A stretch of 64,000 bases of DNA from Gordionus sp. m RMFG-2023 (taxonomy: Eukaryota > Nematomorpha > Gordioida > Chordodea > Parachordodidae), in assembly GCF_954871325.1 (NCBI RefSeq), contig NC_088777.1, positions 25,397,366 to 25,461,365 of the forward strand, in the 5' to 3' direction. The notes under the pieces were generated by a model, which was not told the origin of the DNA, searched no databases, and saw only the letters and a list, made by a program, of their open reading frames with translations. The translations under genes and the position numbers were made by a program. Shown piece by piece: positions 33,237-46,570 of this stretch. Positions within the stretch are counted from its first letter, which is position 1. The number at the start of each line of letters is the position of its first letter.

Positions 33237-36200
33237 TGTCACAATTGAGAGATTTTTTCATTGGAAATCAAAACCTAAATATATAAAAAAATATATACTA
33301 AAATTATAGTTGAATCCTTTATTAAATAATAATAAATATAATTAAATACAAAGTGAAAAACCTAATCAAAATAAAAGAAAATTAATAAAATAAAAGTAAA
33401 AAATTAAAAAGTAAAAATTTAAATTTAAATTTAAGTTAAAAAAATAATCCGTTTTCGCATCATAATTTCTCCATTATATATCCTTTTTCTTTAATCAACA
33501 TTTACATAGTCTCCAAAGCGAAAAATAAAAAGTTCTACATCCCACTTGTTAAACCTGTTAAAGTATGAAAAAATCTACAAATATCACGCATTTTTTTCTC
33601 ATTTACATAGACGGGGATCTAAATAATAACTTAACAATTTTAATAAAACATTATTTTTGTTTACGATTTGCATAATGCATTTTTTTGTAACGCAAAAATG
33701 CAACACCCTTCCACTTAAGTTAGACCCATAATCAGCGAATGACCAACTTCTTTCTATTTCGACTTTACCGATCTTGTATCTCCACCAAATCTATTCGTAA
33801 TCTTTAATGTCTTCTAGTTTCTAACGACGGCAGTCTATTGTCTAATATTCTTCACTTCTAAGGACTGTTTGTATCCGATTACAATCTGGAATTCTTGAAT
33901 CCTTCTGTTTCTTGATAATCCCTTGTAAACGATTATCTCTTGATCTCAATAGGCAATTGACGAACTCGATTCACTTCTGTTATCATGATTCCCGATACAT
34001 TCTTCTAGTCTCTTTTTATTTATATTTCGTTTTAACCTTGGTAAATTATCCTAGTCTTTGCTTATTTCTAACGGTTTCTGGTAATTAATGATTAGCATAT
34101 TATCTGGTAAACGATGACGACTTTTGTTAACGATTGTAGCTTGACAGCATTGACCAGTTGTTCTTGCTAGTCGCCTATTTCTAACGTTCTTTTGTATTAA
34201 CCTATTTGTCTGATATTAACGAGTTTCCCAGAATTCTTCCGTCAACAATTGGCGATATTAGTAAGCTATTAACGATTGCAGCATGAATGTCTCGACCATC
34301 TGTTCTATCTAGTCTCTTGTTCCCAACGTCCTCTTGTAATTGTTTAGCTCCTTTCATCTAATTCTTGTAACTGTATCGATCTTTTAAATTTCCGAGTCTT
34401 CTACGACAGTTTGCACTTGCCAGGATATCGACTTTGTCTTAAGATATCTTTATTCTCATTGATCTTTGTCTTAAGGTTTCGGGTAATCGCATCTAATACT
34501 TCTACCTAAAATAATCTATTTAACCCTTTATAACTTCTGAAATATTTTATCACCATTTATTCTCAAATCCAATATAGCAATAAAATATATCATGTGTCCA
34601 CTTTGTTTTAATGTATAAGGTTTGTAAACATGTCTATCTATTGTTGAATCTATATCTAAAATTCTCTTGAATATCTGGAATCTAAAAAAATCTTAGTTCT
34701 AAATTTTTATTCAAAAACATCTTGTCTTCTTGTGGTACACACCTGTTCTTAAAAGAAAAATAAAATATCTATTTCTTTTCTTCTTTATGTGGTTCACGCC
34801 TTGTTAAAAACAACTGGAATAAATATCTTTTTTATTCTTTTTCACTAAAACTGACTTATCTTCTCGCAAGTCTCGTTGTTTCTCAACACACCAAAATTAT
34901 AATTCTCATAAGACTTGTTAAAAAACAAATCATTTATGTCTATCATCAATTTTATTCTATCTGAAAATATAATTCTCATAATTATGTCTATCATCAATTT
35001 CATTCTATCTGAAAATATGATTCTCATAATTATGTCTATCATCAATTTCATTCCATCAGAAATTATGATTCTCATAATTGTGTCTAACATCAATTTGTTC
35101 CTTAATAAATTATGATTCTCACAATTATGTCTATCATCAATTTCATTCTATCTGAAAATATGATTCTCATAATTATATCAATTTCATTCTATCTGAAAAT
35201 ATGATTCTCATAATTGTGTGTATCATCAATTTCATTCCATCAGAACTTATGATTCTCTAATTCTAGCACAACTTATTTTAAAAAAAACGTACTTTTTATT
35301 TCAAAAAGAAGTCTCTTTTTTTTCGAAGTATTTCATATCCATATCATTATTAAAAAAAATTATTTTTTCATCCTGCACGATATTTTCTTCTATCTAAAAC
35401 CGATTAAAACAATTTAAAATAAATCTTATCATTCCTTTTTTAGTATTTCTCATCTTTTTACTATTATTAGAATAACGTTGCCTAATTGGTTTAAAATCTT
35501 ATTTGATTCAAAACATAAAAATCCGATCTCTAATTGAGCTCGATTGCGGCATAAATTTTCTAATGACGAAAGCCGTTTCTCTTTATGAAGATTTTTGGTT
35601 AATCTACAACCTAATATTATACTACATTCACATATCAAATCCTTGAGGCTGTTTTATCTCTCGCAGCTCTTAAAATAAAAGTTAAACGTACAATAAGAAT
35701 TTAATTACAACAGCAACTATTTTCTAACAATAAATTTAAATTCTAATCTTATTCGCCGAATTTTTAAATTTTAGTTTAATTTTAATCTTCGCAATTTATG
35801 TTTCTTTTTCTTTGTCATAGTTATTTCTAGTGTCAATTTATAATAATTCTAAAATTTAAAATATCATAGTTTCTATTTCAAAATTCAAATGGTTTTAGTT
35901 TAGCAGTAACTTCTAATTATAAAAATCCTAATTATCACCTTTAAATAACTAAACACAAATTTCTTTATATCTTACCTACTATGAATGTTATCTTTGTTTT
36001 TAATTTTAGATTTTATATTCCTACATAAACATAATCTTATCAAAATAATTTTTCTTTTTCACTTTTATTTACATACTTTTCTTACGTTCTTCTGGAATTT
36101 TTTTTTTGTATTAGAATACAGTTTGACACGTCTCCTTGTCCCACCGTATATATTGATTTGCATTAGACTGAAAAGTTGTAATTGCCCTGTCGCCTCCTCT

Positions 36201-36693
36201 CTCCAACACCATTGTCACAATTGAGAGATTTTGTCATTGGAAATCAAAACCTAAATATAAAAAGAAATATATACTAAAATTATAGTTGAATCCTTTATTA
36301 AATAATAATAAATATAATTAAATACAAAGTGAAAAACCTAATCAAAATAAAAGAAAATTAAAATTAATATAAGAAAAATAAAAGTAAAAAATTAAAAAGT
36401 AAAAATTTAAATTTAAATTTAAGTTAAAAAAATAATCCGTTTTCGCATCATAATTTCTCCATTATATATCCTTTTTCTTTAATCAACATTTACATAGTCA
36501 CCAAAGCGAAAAATAAAAAGTTCTACATCCCACTTGTTAAAACTGTTAAAGTATGAAAAAATCTACAAATATCACGCATTTTTTTCGCATTTACATAGAC
36601 GGGGATCTAAATAATAACTTAATAATTTTAATAAAACATTATTTTTGTTTATGATTTGCATAATGCATTATTTTGTAACGCAAAAAAGCAACA
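33237..36693 (-). mobile_element. LTR-bounded retroelement fossil, no recognisable pol
   Basis: Direct repeats of about 470-480 bp at 33237-33705 and 36213-36693 begin TGTCACAATTGAGAG and end GCAACA, giving the TG...CA ends of LTRs. On the minus strand a purine tract (AAGTGGAAGGG) abuts the left repeat and a TGG-starting segment (TGGTGTTGGAGAG) follows the right repeat after a few bases, as expected for polypurine tract and primer-binding site; hence minus orientation. The 2.5-kb interior has no domain I recognise, so it resembles non-autonomous LARD/TRIM-type elements. The two LTRs are very similar, with one obvious length difference near 36360, suggesting moderate age. No matching target duplication was seen. 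Confidence 0.75.
34935..35260. repeat. 49-bp minisatellite inside the LTR element
   Basis: Six to seven units containing TGTCTATCATCAATTTCATT and TATGATTCTCATAAT, with a regular 49-bp step at 34935, 34984 and 35033 and less regular units after that. It keeps short frames open on both strands, which are artefacts. Confidence 0.85.
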
Positions 36694-37624
36694 GTACATG
36701 CTGTTTCATTCAATTTTAATGCTAAGAATTATTATTTTAGCTAATAATCGTCTAAAGATAGAGCTTATGGTTATATGGCGAATTCTTCCATCAGGTTTTC
36801 GTAAAGCGGTGAGATTAGCTCCTTATAAAATTTGATGGATCTGTATAGGCAAATCTTTATATAATAGGTAGTTCAAAAATGAGAAATATATACTCATGGA
36901 GAGAATTGGAATTTAAAAGAAATTGCAAGTGAGATGACCTAAATATTGGATCCATCCGATAAGAATTTATTGAAGTGAATTGATGGCCTAAATAATTTTG
37001 TCATTAAAGTATTATTGACTGACGATTGACAATGAAGGTAGGAGACAGGAGGGTGAAAGTTATTAAAAAGCAAATATACTCATTGATAAGAATATTTTTT
37101 TATCAGTTGTAATTTATTTGATTGCATCTTTTAAATCACCTTGGCCAAAATTATTTTTGATATCTTAATACAATGCTTTTGGAAATCTTAATCGTCATTT
37201 TGTATCTTGAATAAGTAATCAATCATATGGAAGGAGTCAAAATTGTGTTTGATGTTGTTATATGAATTTGTGGAAAGTATGTCTCATAATTTGATGATAT
37301 TAAAATCATCATTTACAACTGAAAATATTTCAGTCATAAATTATAGGTTGTCATAACCTTTGGGAAGATCTCTTCTAATAATAGTTTCTAGAAACCTGTT
37401 TAATAGATGTTTTTTATGAAATTACGATTTTATTAAGTATGGTTATAGGATTTAAATTTTAAAGAAATTTAATTAATTTATAAAGCCTATTAAGCTTAGG
37501 CTAGTTTACTTACACATAAGATTTTAATTAAGTTTTTACTTGAAATTGATAAAGAAAATTAATTAAATGATTTACAAAGCTTATTAAATACTTCAATATC
37601 TGCTAGTTTACTCCACACAACATA
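36694..37624. other. Unassigned sequence
   Basis: About 930 bp with no recognisable coding, terminal repeat or structured RNA. Composition is slightly less AT-rich from 36750 to 37060. Confidence 0.5.
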
Positions 37625-38543
37625 GGGGAGACCGGGAATAGTGTGTTCCAGGGGTAGGTATTTCTTTCTTGAATAATTTAAAAATTAATAAAGTTTAAGT
37701 TTTGAAATTTAAGCCAAGTATGTATTTTAATAAGGTGCTTAAGTAGGTCCAAAAATGTTTCAGACAAAATTGCTCATGAAAAATTTTAAATGCAAATTTA
37801 AATTTCAACATACCCAAAGTAACTTTTTAAAATTTTAAATTTTCACTAATAGCTTTTTTTATAAACGTTGTTTGGACTTAATATTAATTCTAAATGATAA
37901 AGAAATATATATTTTATCATATATAAAAATATTGACACAATTTATGATAATTTAATATCTTAAAATTATATTTTAATTAATTGTGAAAACCTGGAGCAGG
38001 TTTTGCCGGAATGCGTATTATCCATTTTTAAGCAGGGATTATTTTGAATATAAAAAAATCCAATTAAATCTATAAAAACATTAGAAGCCACTAATTTGTC
38101 TAGGACCACTAGTGACAATATGAAGATGATTGACTTATTTTTTGTAATTATATGACAGATTTAAATGACAACAGTACTTCCGGATGATATCTGTGATATA
38201 GATGAACCCTATTAAATTTAACATATTTGACAATTTATTTTTTTTATTTACTTAGAATCAACACTTTTATATAAAAAAATTTAAAAAGTCTAAAAATAAA
38301 GAACGCTATGACACATAACGTGAATGGATAATAGCTACCCCAGGTGTTTTTCATAAAATTTAAATTTTCATTTTTTTAAATTTCGCATTAATTAAAAACG
38401 AAATGATTTTTTCTTAAATATTAATTTCAACCGTAGAGATATATGTAAAGAATAAAATTACGTTTAAACATTTTAGAAAAATTGCTTTGTCTATTTTTTA
38501 TAGCACTTCAATTTTTTATGGACAATATAACCCCGGTCCCCCC
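37625..38543. mobile_element. 0.9-kb TIR element with GGGGAGACCGGG ends
   Basis: The left end GGGGAGACCGGGAATAGTGT and right end, read inward, GGGGGGACCGGGGTTATATT form an imperfect inverted terminal repeat of about 20 bp. A second inner pair (CAGGGGTAGGTATT near 37650 and AATAGCTACCCCAGGTG near 38330) continues the inverted symmetry. No transposase is present. The target duplication is unclear. The GGGGAGACC start is shared by many animal MITEs, but I cannot place the superfamily. Confidence 0.6.
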
Positions 38544-38737
38544 TTTTAATTAAGTTTTGATATCGTGTATTCATGATATTTGTCCTTTAATATTTTCTGC
38601 GTGCTAAATTGTGGCAATTTCAACTTAGTAGTCGCAATTTAAATTAACCAATTATAAAAAAGTCGCAATTTTGATGTGAGAAATTTTTTTTGAGATATGG
38701 CTACGATGGTAATTTATAAGATACATAATGTAAAGAT

Positions 38738-41300
38738 CAGTGGCGTATCCAGGATTTTCTTATGGAGGGAGGGAGGGGGGGGCTTATGTTTTTGCTATTC
38801 TATTAAATTATTCATAATTTAATAATAATTATATTTCTATTTTTAACTTTTATTTACTAATTCGTGCTTATGGATATTACATACCTATTTTTTATTATTT
38901 TAAGTTAGGTATATTATATTTAATAAAGTTTTTTTAAATGTAAAGTTGAATAAAGTTTAATGTCATTTTTATTTTATAAAATTTGCTTTAAAAACTAGCC
39001 TCAGCTTAGATTCTCATACATAAGTAGAATATAATTTTTTTTATTGAAAATACTAACAGTAGGTTTGTATAAAATATTGACTAAAATTTAAAAAACAACT
39101 TGTACAAGTTTTTTTTAATTTCTTATCAAATACAATATTATACAAAATATATTAAATACTATAATTATAATGTGATTTTTAATTTTCTTGGGAATGTTGC
39201 CAATTCATCAAGAATTTCGTTTGTCGTTGGAACCAAATCTCTGTGGATATTTAACAGAGCTAAACCATTTAGCCGAGATTCGGAAGTAGTACTTCGTAAA
39301 TATGTTTCCAACCTTCTCAAGTTGGAAAAAGTCCTTTCATTCGTACATGTTGTAATAGGCAAACATGCAAGAATATAAAACAACTTCAAAATATTAAGAA
39401 ATTGAGCCAAGGTTTCTTTACACCGATTGAGCGCATCAATAGCATGCTCAGGTAAAATAGATAAACGTAGTAAATATTTATACAATTCACTGATTAAATT
39501 TATTTCAGTATCATTATCATAGGAATACAATTTTACTAAATATTAAATTTTACCAATAGTGGCATTAGAAAACCAAGGATATTTGGGTAATTAAACTTGA
39601 AGATTGCTAAAGACTTGTTTTTTATCTAAAAACAGTACTTTTATTTGCCATAAAAAATTATCTAGAATGGGATGAAAATGGATATTTTATAATATTCTTC
39701 AGTTGAGCCAATATTTATATTACATCTCAATAATTGTCTAGTGCTAGACGAGGTTTAATTAGTATTATATCATAAAATTTAGCTTTCGATTCAACGTCTA
39801 GATAAATATTATAAAAATATCCGTCTACATTCATTCATATTGTATCTACCTGTTCATATATATTTTCCGCCAAATCAATAACCTGAACCAAATCTAAATT
39901 TGGTTTTTGTAAATTTCCACAAAGTAGTGAGTTATAGGGAAATAATTTATTGATGCAATTAGCAGCAATGATAAACTCTGATTGATCAATTGAATTCAAT
40001 AATGATATCGCTTCTGACGATACATTACTATCTTGCCATTTAGTAATTTCATGTAAAGATATTCTTATCATCTCTTCGAGTTTTATAAATGCCTAAACTG
40101 AATCATGACGTAAAACCCATCGTGTAGGGCACATTTTTTTAAATTTTTGATGATGTGTTTCGGGTTCATTCATTGATATATTTTGATTTAAAACATCTGG
40201 CCATTTGGGATATTTAAAAAAATCATAAATTTTGGATATAATGGCTAAAAATATATTTTGTTTATTTTATTTTATAAGTTAAAATACCCATGGAATTGCG
40301 TATAGAAGGTAGAGCACATGAATCGGATATTGCCAAATTAAACGAATGAGATGCACAGTGAATATATATAGCGGAGGGATATTTTTTTTTTAATATGTGC
40401 TTTGGCACCATTTAAATGGCCACTCATAGCTGGGGCACCATCATAACCTTGTCCTCGCATTAAATTTAAATTTAACTTATATTTCTCTAAATTTAACAAT
40501 ATAGTTTGAGCGAGGGCCTCCCTGCCCACAACTGTTATAGATTGTAAAAATTCTTCTAATATTTGTATATCACCTATGATGTTTAATTTTTAAATTATCA
40601 ATAAAATTATAAGCTTATATAGCCCACGCATAAAGACATTTGTTCTACTCCAGAGACATCTATTGTCTCATCAGCCTAGACCGAAAAGTAGGGTGATTTG
40701 TTGATATTTGTAATAATTTTCTTCAATATTAATTCATTTCAGGCATCGATTATTTTATTGAATTATTGGGCTCAAATAGGTCGCATTTTTAGGAGCATTT
40801 AATAAATTATCTTTAAGTATGGGATCTCCAAGAGATCTATTTCGAAGAATAGCTCTGAGGTTTCCATCATTATTGTTATTATCATTATCAAATATTGCAC
40901 CGCTATCTCTATGTCCTCTAAAAGCGATACATTGGATACCACATACCAGGATAGCATCAATTATTGGCGTTAGTCTGGATCTATTCTGCAAGGAAAGTCC
41001 TTGTTTTCCAGTATCTATTATTCGAATAATATCCATGGATTCTCCATTTTTTATAGATCGCAAGGAATATATAGTTTGTTGTGCATCAATGTGATACATA
41101 TTTTAATGATTGTCGAAAGTTTCAGTAGCGTTTTCCATTTGGTAAATGGTATTAATACTAGGCTTTGTAATTTTTGCTGAGCTCTTTCAGCAAATTGGAC
41201 CAAATAAAACGCAATTCTTGCAGAATGCACCATTAATGGTAGGAGAATATGCTAGCCATGGCCACCTTGATAACCAACCATATTGAAACCTTTATTTTTT
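38738..41300 (-). pseudogene. hAT transposon relic, DUF4371/ZMYM-like transposase
   Basis: The right end of the transposon (left in the window) is CAGTGGCGTATCCAGGATTT at 38738, a common hAT terminus. On the minus strand, from 41233 down to 39165, pieces in several frames give the transposase of the type found in ZMYM1-like and PKR-inhibitor-repressor-like proteins: a TTF-type region (FTKWK), FRGHRDSGAIF followed by GNLRAIL (DUF4371), MRGQGYDGAPAMSGHLNG near the catalytic core, and the C-terminal dimerisation domain LPITTCTNERTFSNLRRLE followed by LNGLALLNIHRD. The other terminus was not found, so the upper limit is approximate. Several frameshifts and stops mark it as an old relic. The frame on the + strand at 39100-39378 is a shadow. 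Confidence 0.82.
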
Positions 41301-42369
41301 GTTGTAGTGTCCCTAATAAATAGGAAAGTTATATCTGATTGATATATATTGTCCAAAATCTCTAAAAAAAAATTTGAGGAGTTCAATCATTTTTTAAGAA
41401 ATTATATATATCCCATGGTTGATGAAACCCTAATAAATAATTTGTATAATTTTATTCTTCATTCTCATAAGAAGAGTTGGGCAAAACTAATCTCATAAAT
41501 GTGTGTAATGCAATGGAAAAAGCATTATTAAAATTTTATTTAAATAGTTGTTTTATCAATAAAAATCTGAATAAAAACTTTGTACTAACTATATTATATT
41601 TAAAAAAAAGGTAATAAGATAGCGAAGATATGGCATAAATGGTGTTTGAAAACTGGTCATCACCCTTTAACTTTTTTCTTTTGGACCAAATTTGTCTTCA
41701 AATAAACAATATGTGTATATTTAGATATGCACCTTACCAAATTTTTAATACCAATATTAATGTACATATAAAAGCATTTAATGATAATAGACAGGCATTA
41801 TCTGGCCAAAATTAATACATTCAAACATACATATTGAAATGAAATATTTAATTAGCAATTGTTGATGTGATCATTAGTAAAAATTCCACACTATTAATAT
41901 CTATCAAATATAATATTCTTATATAAACTTTAAGATTAGCAAAGCAAAAATATAAAAAGAGTGCAAATTCCCATTTGGAATGGTATTCATATAGATTAAT
42001 ATTCACCAAACCTCAGAAGCATTATAACTAAGAAGGAATATTTAAAGAGCAAGGAACCACATCTCCCCTAAACTACAGACATAAATAAAATAGTTTTAAT
42101 TTAATTAAAAATTTATAACTAATTTATACAATTGGGTTTCGGCCATTTTATTCCTCCATTATGGATAAATGCATATATATAATGTTAGGAAGTTTATCGT
42201 ACATATACTCATCATACATTATAAAACATAATAAAATATCCATATATATAATCATTAGTAACTGACAATATAACACATAATATGTAAATAAAATATTACA
42301 ATAAATGATTCCTTTACTACATTTCCCCTTCATTAATTGAAAGGAAACACAACTTAAAACTTCTCCTAA
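41301..42369. other. Unassigned AT-rich DNA
   Basis: Possibly the remaining 5' part of the hAT relic at its left end. Otherwise no gene, hairpin or repeat of note. Confidence 0.45.
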
Positions 42370-42850
42370 AACATCCTAGTCTTTGGTCTCCATTTACCGC
42401 TGCCTTGGTAAGATTGATCTCGCCTAAAGTATCAATATCGTTTTCCTTGTTGATTGATCTCACCTAGAGTATCAATATCGTTTTCCTTGTTGATTGATCT
42501 CACCTAGAGTATCAATATTGTTTTCCTTGTTGATTGATCTCACCAAGAGTATCAATATCGTTTCCCTTGTAGATTGATCTCACCTAGAGTATCGTTTTCC
42601 TTGTTGATTGATCTCACCCTAGAGTATCAATATCGTTTTCCTTGATGATTGATCTCACCTAGAGTATCAATATCGTTTCCCTTGTAGATTGATCTCACCA
42701 GAATATCAACGTTTCCCTTGTTGATTGATCTCCCACCGGAGTATCAATATCTATGGATCTCCCACCGGAGAATCGTTATCGAGGATTATGCCTTAATCTC
42801 CCACTGGAGAATCAATATCGATGGATCTCTCACCGGATTCGAATTATTCG
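42370..42850 (+). repeat. 40-bp minisatellite (GATCTCACC...ATCAATATCG)
   Basis: About ten units of TTGATTGATCTCACC plus AGAGTATCAATATCG plus TTTTCCTTG, with exact 40-bp spacing at 42461 and 42501 and shortened or mutated units further right, where CACCGGAGTATC replaces CACCTAGAGTATC. No coding. Confidence 0.85.
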
Positions 42851-43710
42851 AAATTACTTATATGTAACTTTGAACTACCTCATATAACATAAAGACAACA
42901 ACTTTATTAGAAAAATTTAAGGAAATATATAATGACTTTATACATTTTATTATATATATATTTTTGAATTATAAAAAGATTTCGCAAAATTAATTAATTT
43001 TTATAAAATGATTATGAGATTTTGATGTTTTGTTAAAAAAGAAAAATGAATATAAATATCGAATCGGTATCAGTATCGGATCGGTTTGAAGCAATATCGG
43101 ATGGGATCGGTGAAAAATATGTGGATCGGCACAGCCCTAAATATAAGCAATTAAAACAGTATTGGGCTAGGGAACCAACATTAAAAACCCAAGATTAACA
43201 AAATATTGGTATTGGTTCAAATATTAAGTTTTTTATATCTTCTATTACTTGTTTTAGTATTGCTATTGGTTTGACTATAATTTTTAATAAATTTAAAGAA
43301 TAAAAAATAGCGATTTTAAAAAATTTTGTTTAAATAATATATATATATATGAAATAGTGGGGTAGCCAGGATTTATCCAATAACAAAATTTTACAGAGAA
43401 TTTCATTATAGATTTTATTTATTATTAAAATACTATATATAACATCCCATTATTTAACCAGCTGTGTTGAGCACTAAGCGCTCTTGTTTGTCTGATCAAA
43501 ATTTTGAAATTAATTGTTGCTAAAAATAAATAAAAAATTGTTACATAAAGATGTTATCTTATATTATATTATTTTTGTATAATTTTATTTATATTAAAAT
43601 TAAATATATTAATATTTTTTTTTATAAAACGATCTTATATTATTCTTTTTGTAATTATATATTGTCGGAAAAAATAAATATTATTTTTGTATATATTTAA
43701 TTTTTTTAAG
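42851..43710. other. AT-rich DNA with two hAT-type ends
   Basis: At 43060-43137, repeated ATCGGATCGG words run to GGATCGGCACAGCCCTA, which read inward (TAGGGCTGTGCCGATCC) looks like a hAT right terminus with its subterminal repeats. At 43356, TAGTGGGGTAGCCAGGATTT resembles the CAGTGGCGTAGCCAGGATTT-type start of the DUF4371 hATs here. Neither has a partner end in reach, so both are solo ends or truncated MITEs. Confidence 0.45.
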
Positions 43711-43870
43711 TAACGAGTAGCCCGTTACTTTTTTGAAAAGTCGGTAACGCGCGTTTCTTTTTTGGAAAGACGCGCGTTCCTTTTTTGAAAAGGTAACGAG
43801 TAACGGTCATGCGTTCGATGTAACGAGTAACGGTAACGCGTTTCTTTTTTGTAGTAACGTTTACAGCAGA
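43711..43870. repeat. GTAACGAGTAACG/ACGCG subterminal-type repeat cluster
   Basis: About 150 bp of alternating GTAACGAGTAACG, AACGCGCGTT and CTTTTTTG words, GC-richer than its surroundings, including the inverted pair AGTAACGAG / CCCGTTACTT. Such packed short inverted words are typical of hAT subterminal regions. No target duplication was identified. Confidence 0.5.
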
Positions 43871-44289
43871 AAGATATAATAAAGTAAAATATTGGAAATA
43901 AAGGAAAAATATTTTAATTTTATTTTAAAATGTACGTTTGTATATCAGTATTTATGACCTTAAACACCATTATATATTTGTTATCGTTAACTAAAGTAAA
44001 AATTTTAATAAAGGTTTTAATTAATTTTTTATAATTTTATCTGTTCAAGAATCATAAATATAAAAGTTATAAAATAGAAATATAAAAATTATATAAAACC
44101 AATTAGGAAGAACCACTAGTAAAATATATAAAAATTGAAGTATAAAGAAATTAAAATTTTTTTTTATTAACTATGTTATCGCAAACAAAGTATAAAAACT
44201 TTTAAATATGTGGAATGCAGTAATAATCATTTTTATTTAATTTTAATTGTACTTACTGGATTAATCTATGTATGGAGAAAAAATAAATT

Positions 44290-46570
44290 AGTATATTAAA
44301 GAAAAAGATTAAAATGAATGAAAAAATTGATGAAAGGAAAAAAATTATTGATGATATATCTAAATTTAAAGGTGAAATAATGAAAATATGAAAGGAAATA
44401 TCATTAGCGATATTAAAAAATAAATTAAAATCGTTAGAGATGCTGTGGAAGAAAATAGATTTGAAAAATTAAATTTTGAAAAAAATAGAAGGAAAAGATG
44501 AAGTGGTCGAAATAAATGAAATTGATATTTAAAAAAATGAAAGAAAAATTATATAAAGAAGAAAGGGGAATTAAAGAAGTAATAATAAACGAATTGGAAA
44601 AATTAAAATTGGAAATAGTAAGAAATGAAAAAGAAAAGGAAGAAATGAAAAGAAAGGAAACTGAGGAAATAAGGAAGATATTAAGGAAAGATATTGAAAG
44701 TGAAAAAAGGGAAGAGAAGAAATAAAAAATAAAAAGAAAAGAGAAATGGAGAAAGTTGAAGCAAAAAAAATGGAGATGGAAATTTTTAAATTAGAAGTAG
44801 AAAAAATGAGAATGAAAATAAAAGAAATAGAGGAGCAAATAAAAAAAATAAAAATGAATCTGAGCATAATTATGAAAATAATAAAAGGGAAAATGTTTAT
44901 CAAAGAGAAGATCTCATAAATAGACAGATAATAATGGAGCCAAATGGACCATTTTTATTTGCGGAAAATATGATCATATAAGCAGAGATTGTAATGAAAG
45001 AATAAAGCATAGTCTACGATGTTTCAGAATGGAACAGACAGATATTAATGCTTTTCCAGCGGTTGCGTTTCCACTTGTTAAAAACGGGTTACCTGGAACG
45101 AATATTAAAAATGAATATAATAATGTAAGAAACGAAAAATAAAGGAAATAATGCTCAAGTAATAACTTGTTTTCGATGTAGAAATATTGGTCATTATGCA
45201 CTGGATTGTCTTGTAGCATGACTGTATGGCAGCGAAAGGGCAACATTTGGGGTTATTCATCGGAAAACCCATTGAATCAAAAGAAAGAATTAATACCATA
45301 AAATACATTAAATTTTAAAAATAAATTGGGAATCAAAATAAAAGAAGGGTTATCAAAAATAAATAAAATGAGTGGCCCGAGTCCAATATACAAATTTGTA
45401 ATATACCGATTTTAGTGGGGAAAAATATTATTAATTATGATGAATGTCCACGTGTAAAAATTAATGTTGGCAATAAGAAATTACAATGTTATTGGATATA
45501 GGAGCTACTATATCGGTCATGGGATGTGAGGAATTTTATAAATTATGGCCTAATAAGCAAATAATAAATAATAGTAAAACAATTAAATGGAACTGAAATT
45601 GTGGTTTTGGGAATGCTAAATTTACCAGTATTAATAAAGGAGGTAGTGCATTTTTTGGATCTTTGGATACTAAAAGAAGAAATTGGTACGATTATGGGGT
45701 GGGCTTGGATATCAAAATTTGGGCTAGAGAATAATTTTTGGAATATGTTTCAAGTAAAAAATAAAATTAATGAAAATATTGAAATACCAAAAATGTCCGT
45801 GAGGGATATTAAAAACATAGAAAATAAATTGAAAAAAATATGGTTTCAGAAAATATTAAAATTAAAAAATTGATAAATAATAATCAGGAAATAAGAAAAA
45901 CTCATAATTCGGAATTAGATATTGTTTCAAAAACTGATGATTATAAAAAATTAGAAATAAAAAATGAAATAATAAAAAAAGAAATTAAATTAGAATGTAA
46001 TAAGCGAAATGTAAAAATGGAGAAATCGTTTGTGTGGAAAATAAAGTTCAGATTATTGATAAAATTGAAAATTTAATAAATAATATTTTGGAAATTACGG
46101 AAAATGTAAAAACAATAAGTGGGGAAACTGATCAGGTTTTCCTGAAATAGTAAATATTAAATGTGACTAGAATATGCTACATATTAATGAAAGAGATAAA
46201 ATTTTGGATTTGAAAATCGATAATGTGAAAACTAATGTTGAGGATTTTAAGTTGGAAATAGACAGTAAGATATTTACAGAAGAATCTGAGTTAGAAAATA
46301 GTTATATAAAATGTGATAAAATGTTTAAAAAATCAAATTTGGAGCAAGAAAAATTGCCTGTAACGCTAAAATTCCGGGCGAAATTTGTAAGGAAAAAAGA
46401 AAAGGAAGAAATATTTAAAGAAAAAAATATATCATGTAATATGCAAAAATACATGGGTGGAAATATAAAATTTAACGGAGGCGTTAGTAACAACGAAACA
46501 TTAAAGTCTGAAGGCCAAAATATTCTCATGTTTGTGATTGTTTATTTAATATATAGTTTTGTTTAAGATT
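44290..46570 (+). mobile_element. LTR-retroelement gag-protease fossil
   Basis: A long lysine/glutamate-rich coiled-coil-like region (about 44300-44900) is followed by two zinc-knuckle-like stretches (CGKYDHISRDC near 44957; CFRCRNIGHYALDC near 45163) and an aspartic-protease-like motif (LLDIGATISVMG near 45490), then TIMGWAWISKFGL near 45690. This order is gag, nucleocapsid, protease of a Ty3/gypsy-type or related LTR element. The following Lys/Glu-rich frames to 46566 are not assigned. LTRs were not found. It is broken in several places. The opposite-strand frames are shadows. Confidence 0.75.

Noticed and set aside
33237-33260. Link between the LTR start TTGTCACAATTG and the satellite palindrome
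   Set aside because: Only about seven bases agree in order, and the symmetry is different; chance is sufficient in AT-rich DNA.
34845-35115. Repetitive short proteins on both strands (MIDIIMRIIFSD-type)
   Set aside because: They come from a 49-bp minisatellite within a non-coding LTR element.
46302-46529. Minus-strand frame inside the gag-protease fossil
   Set aside because: Shadow of Lys/Glu-rich sense coding, which gives Phe/Ile/Leu/Ser-rich antisense frames.
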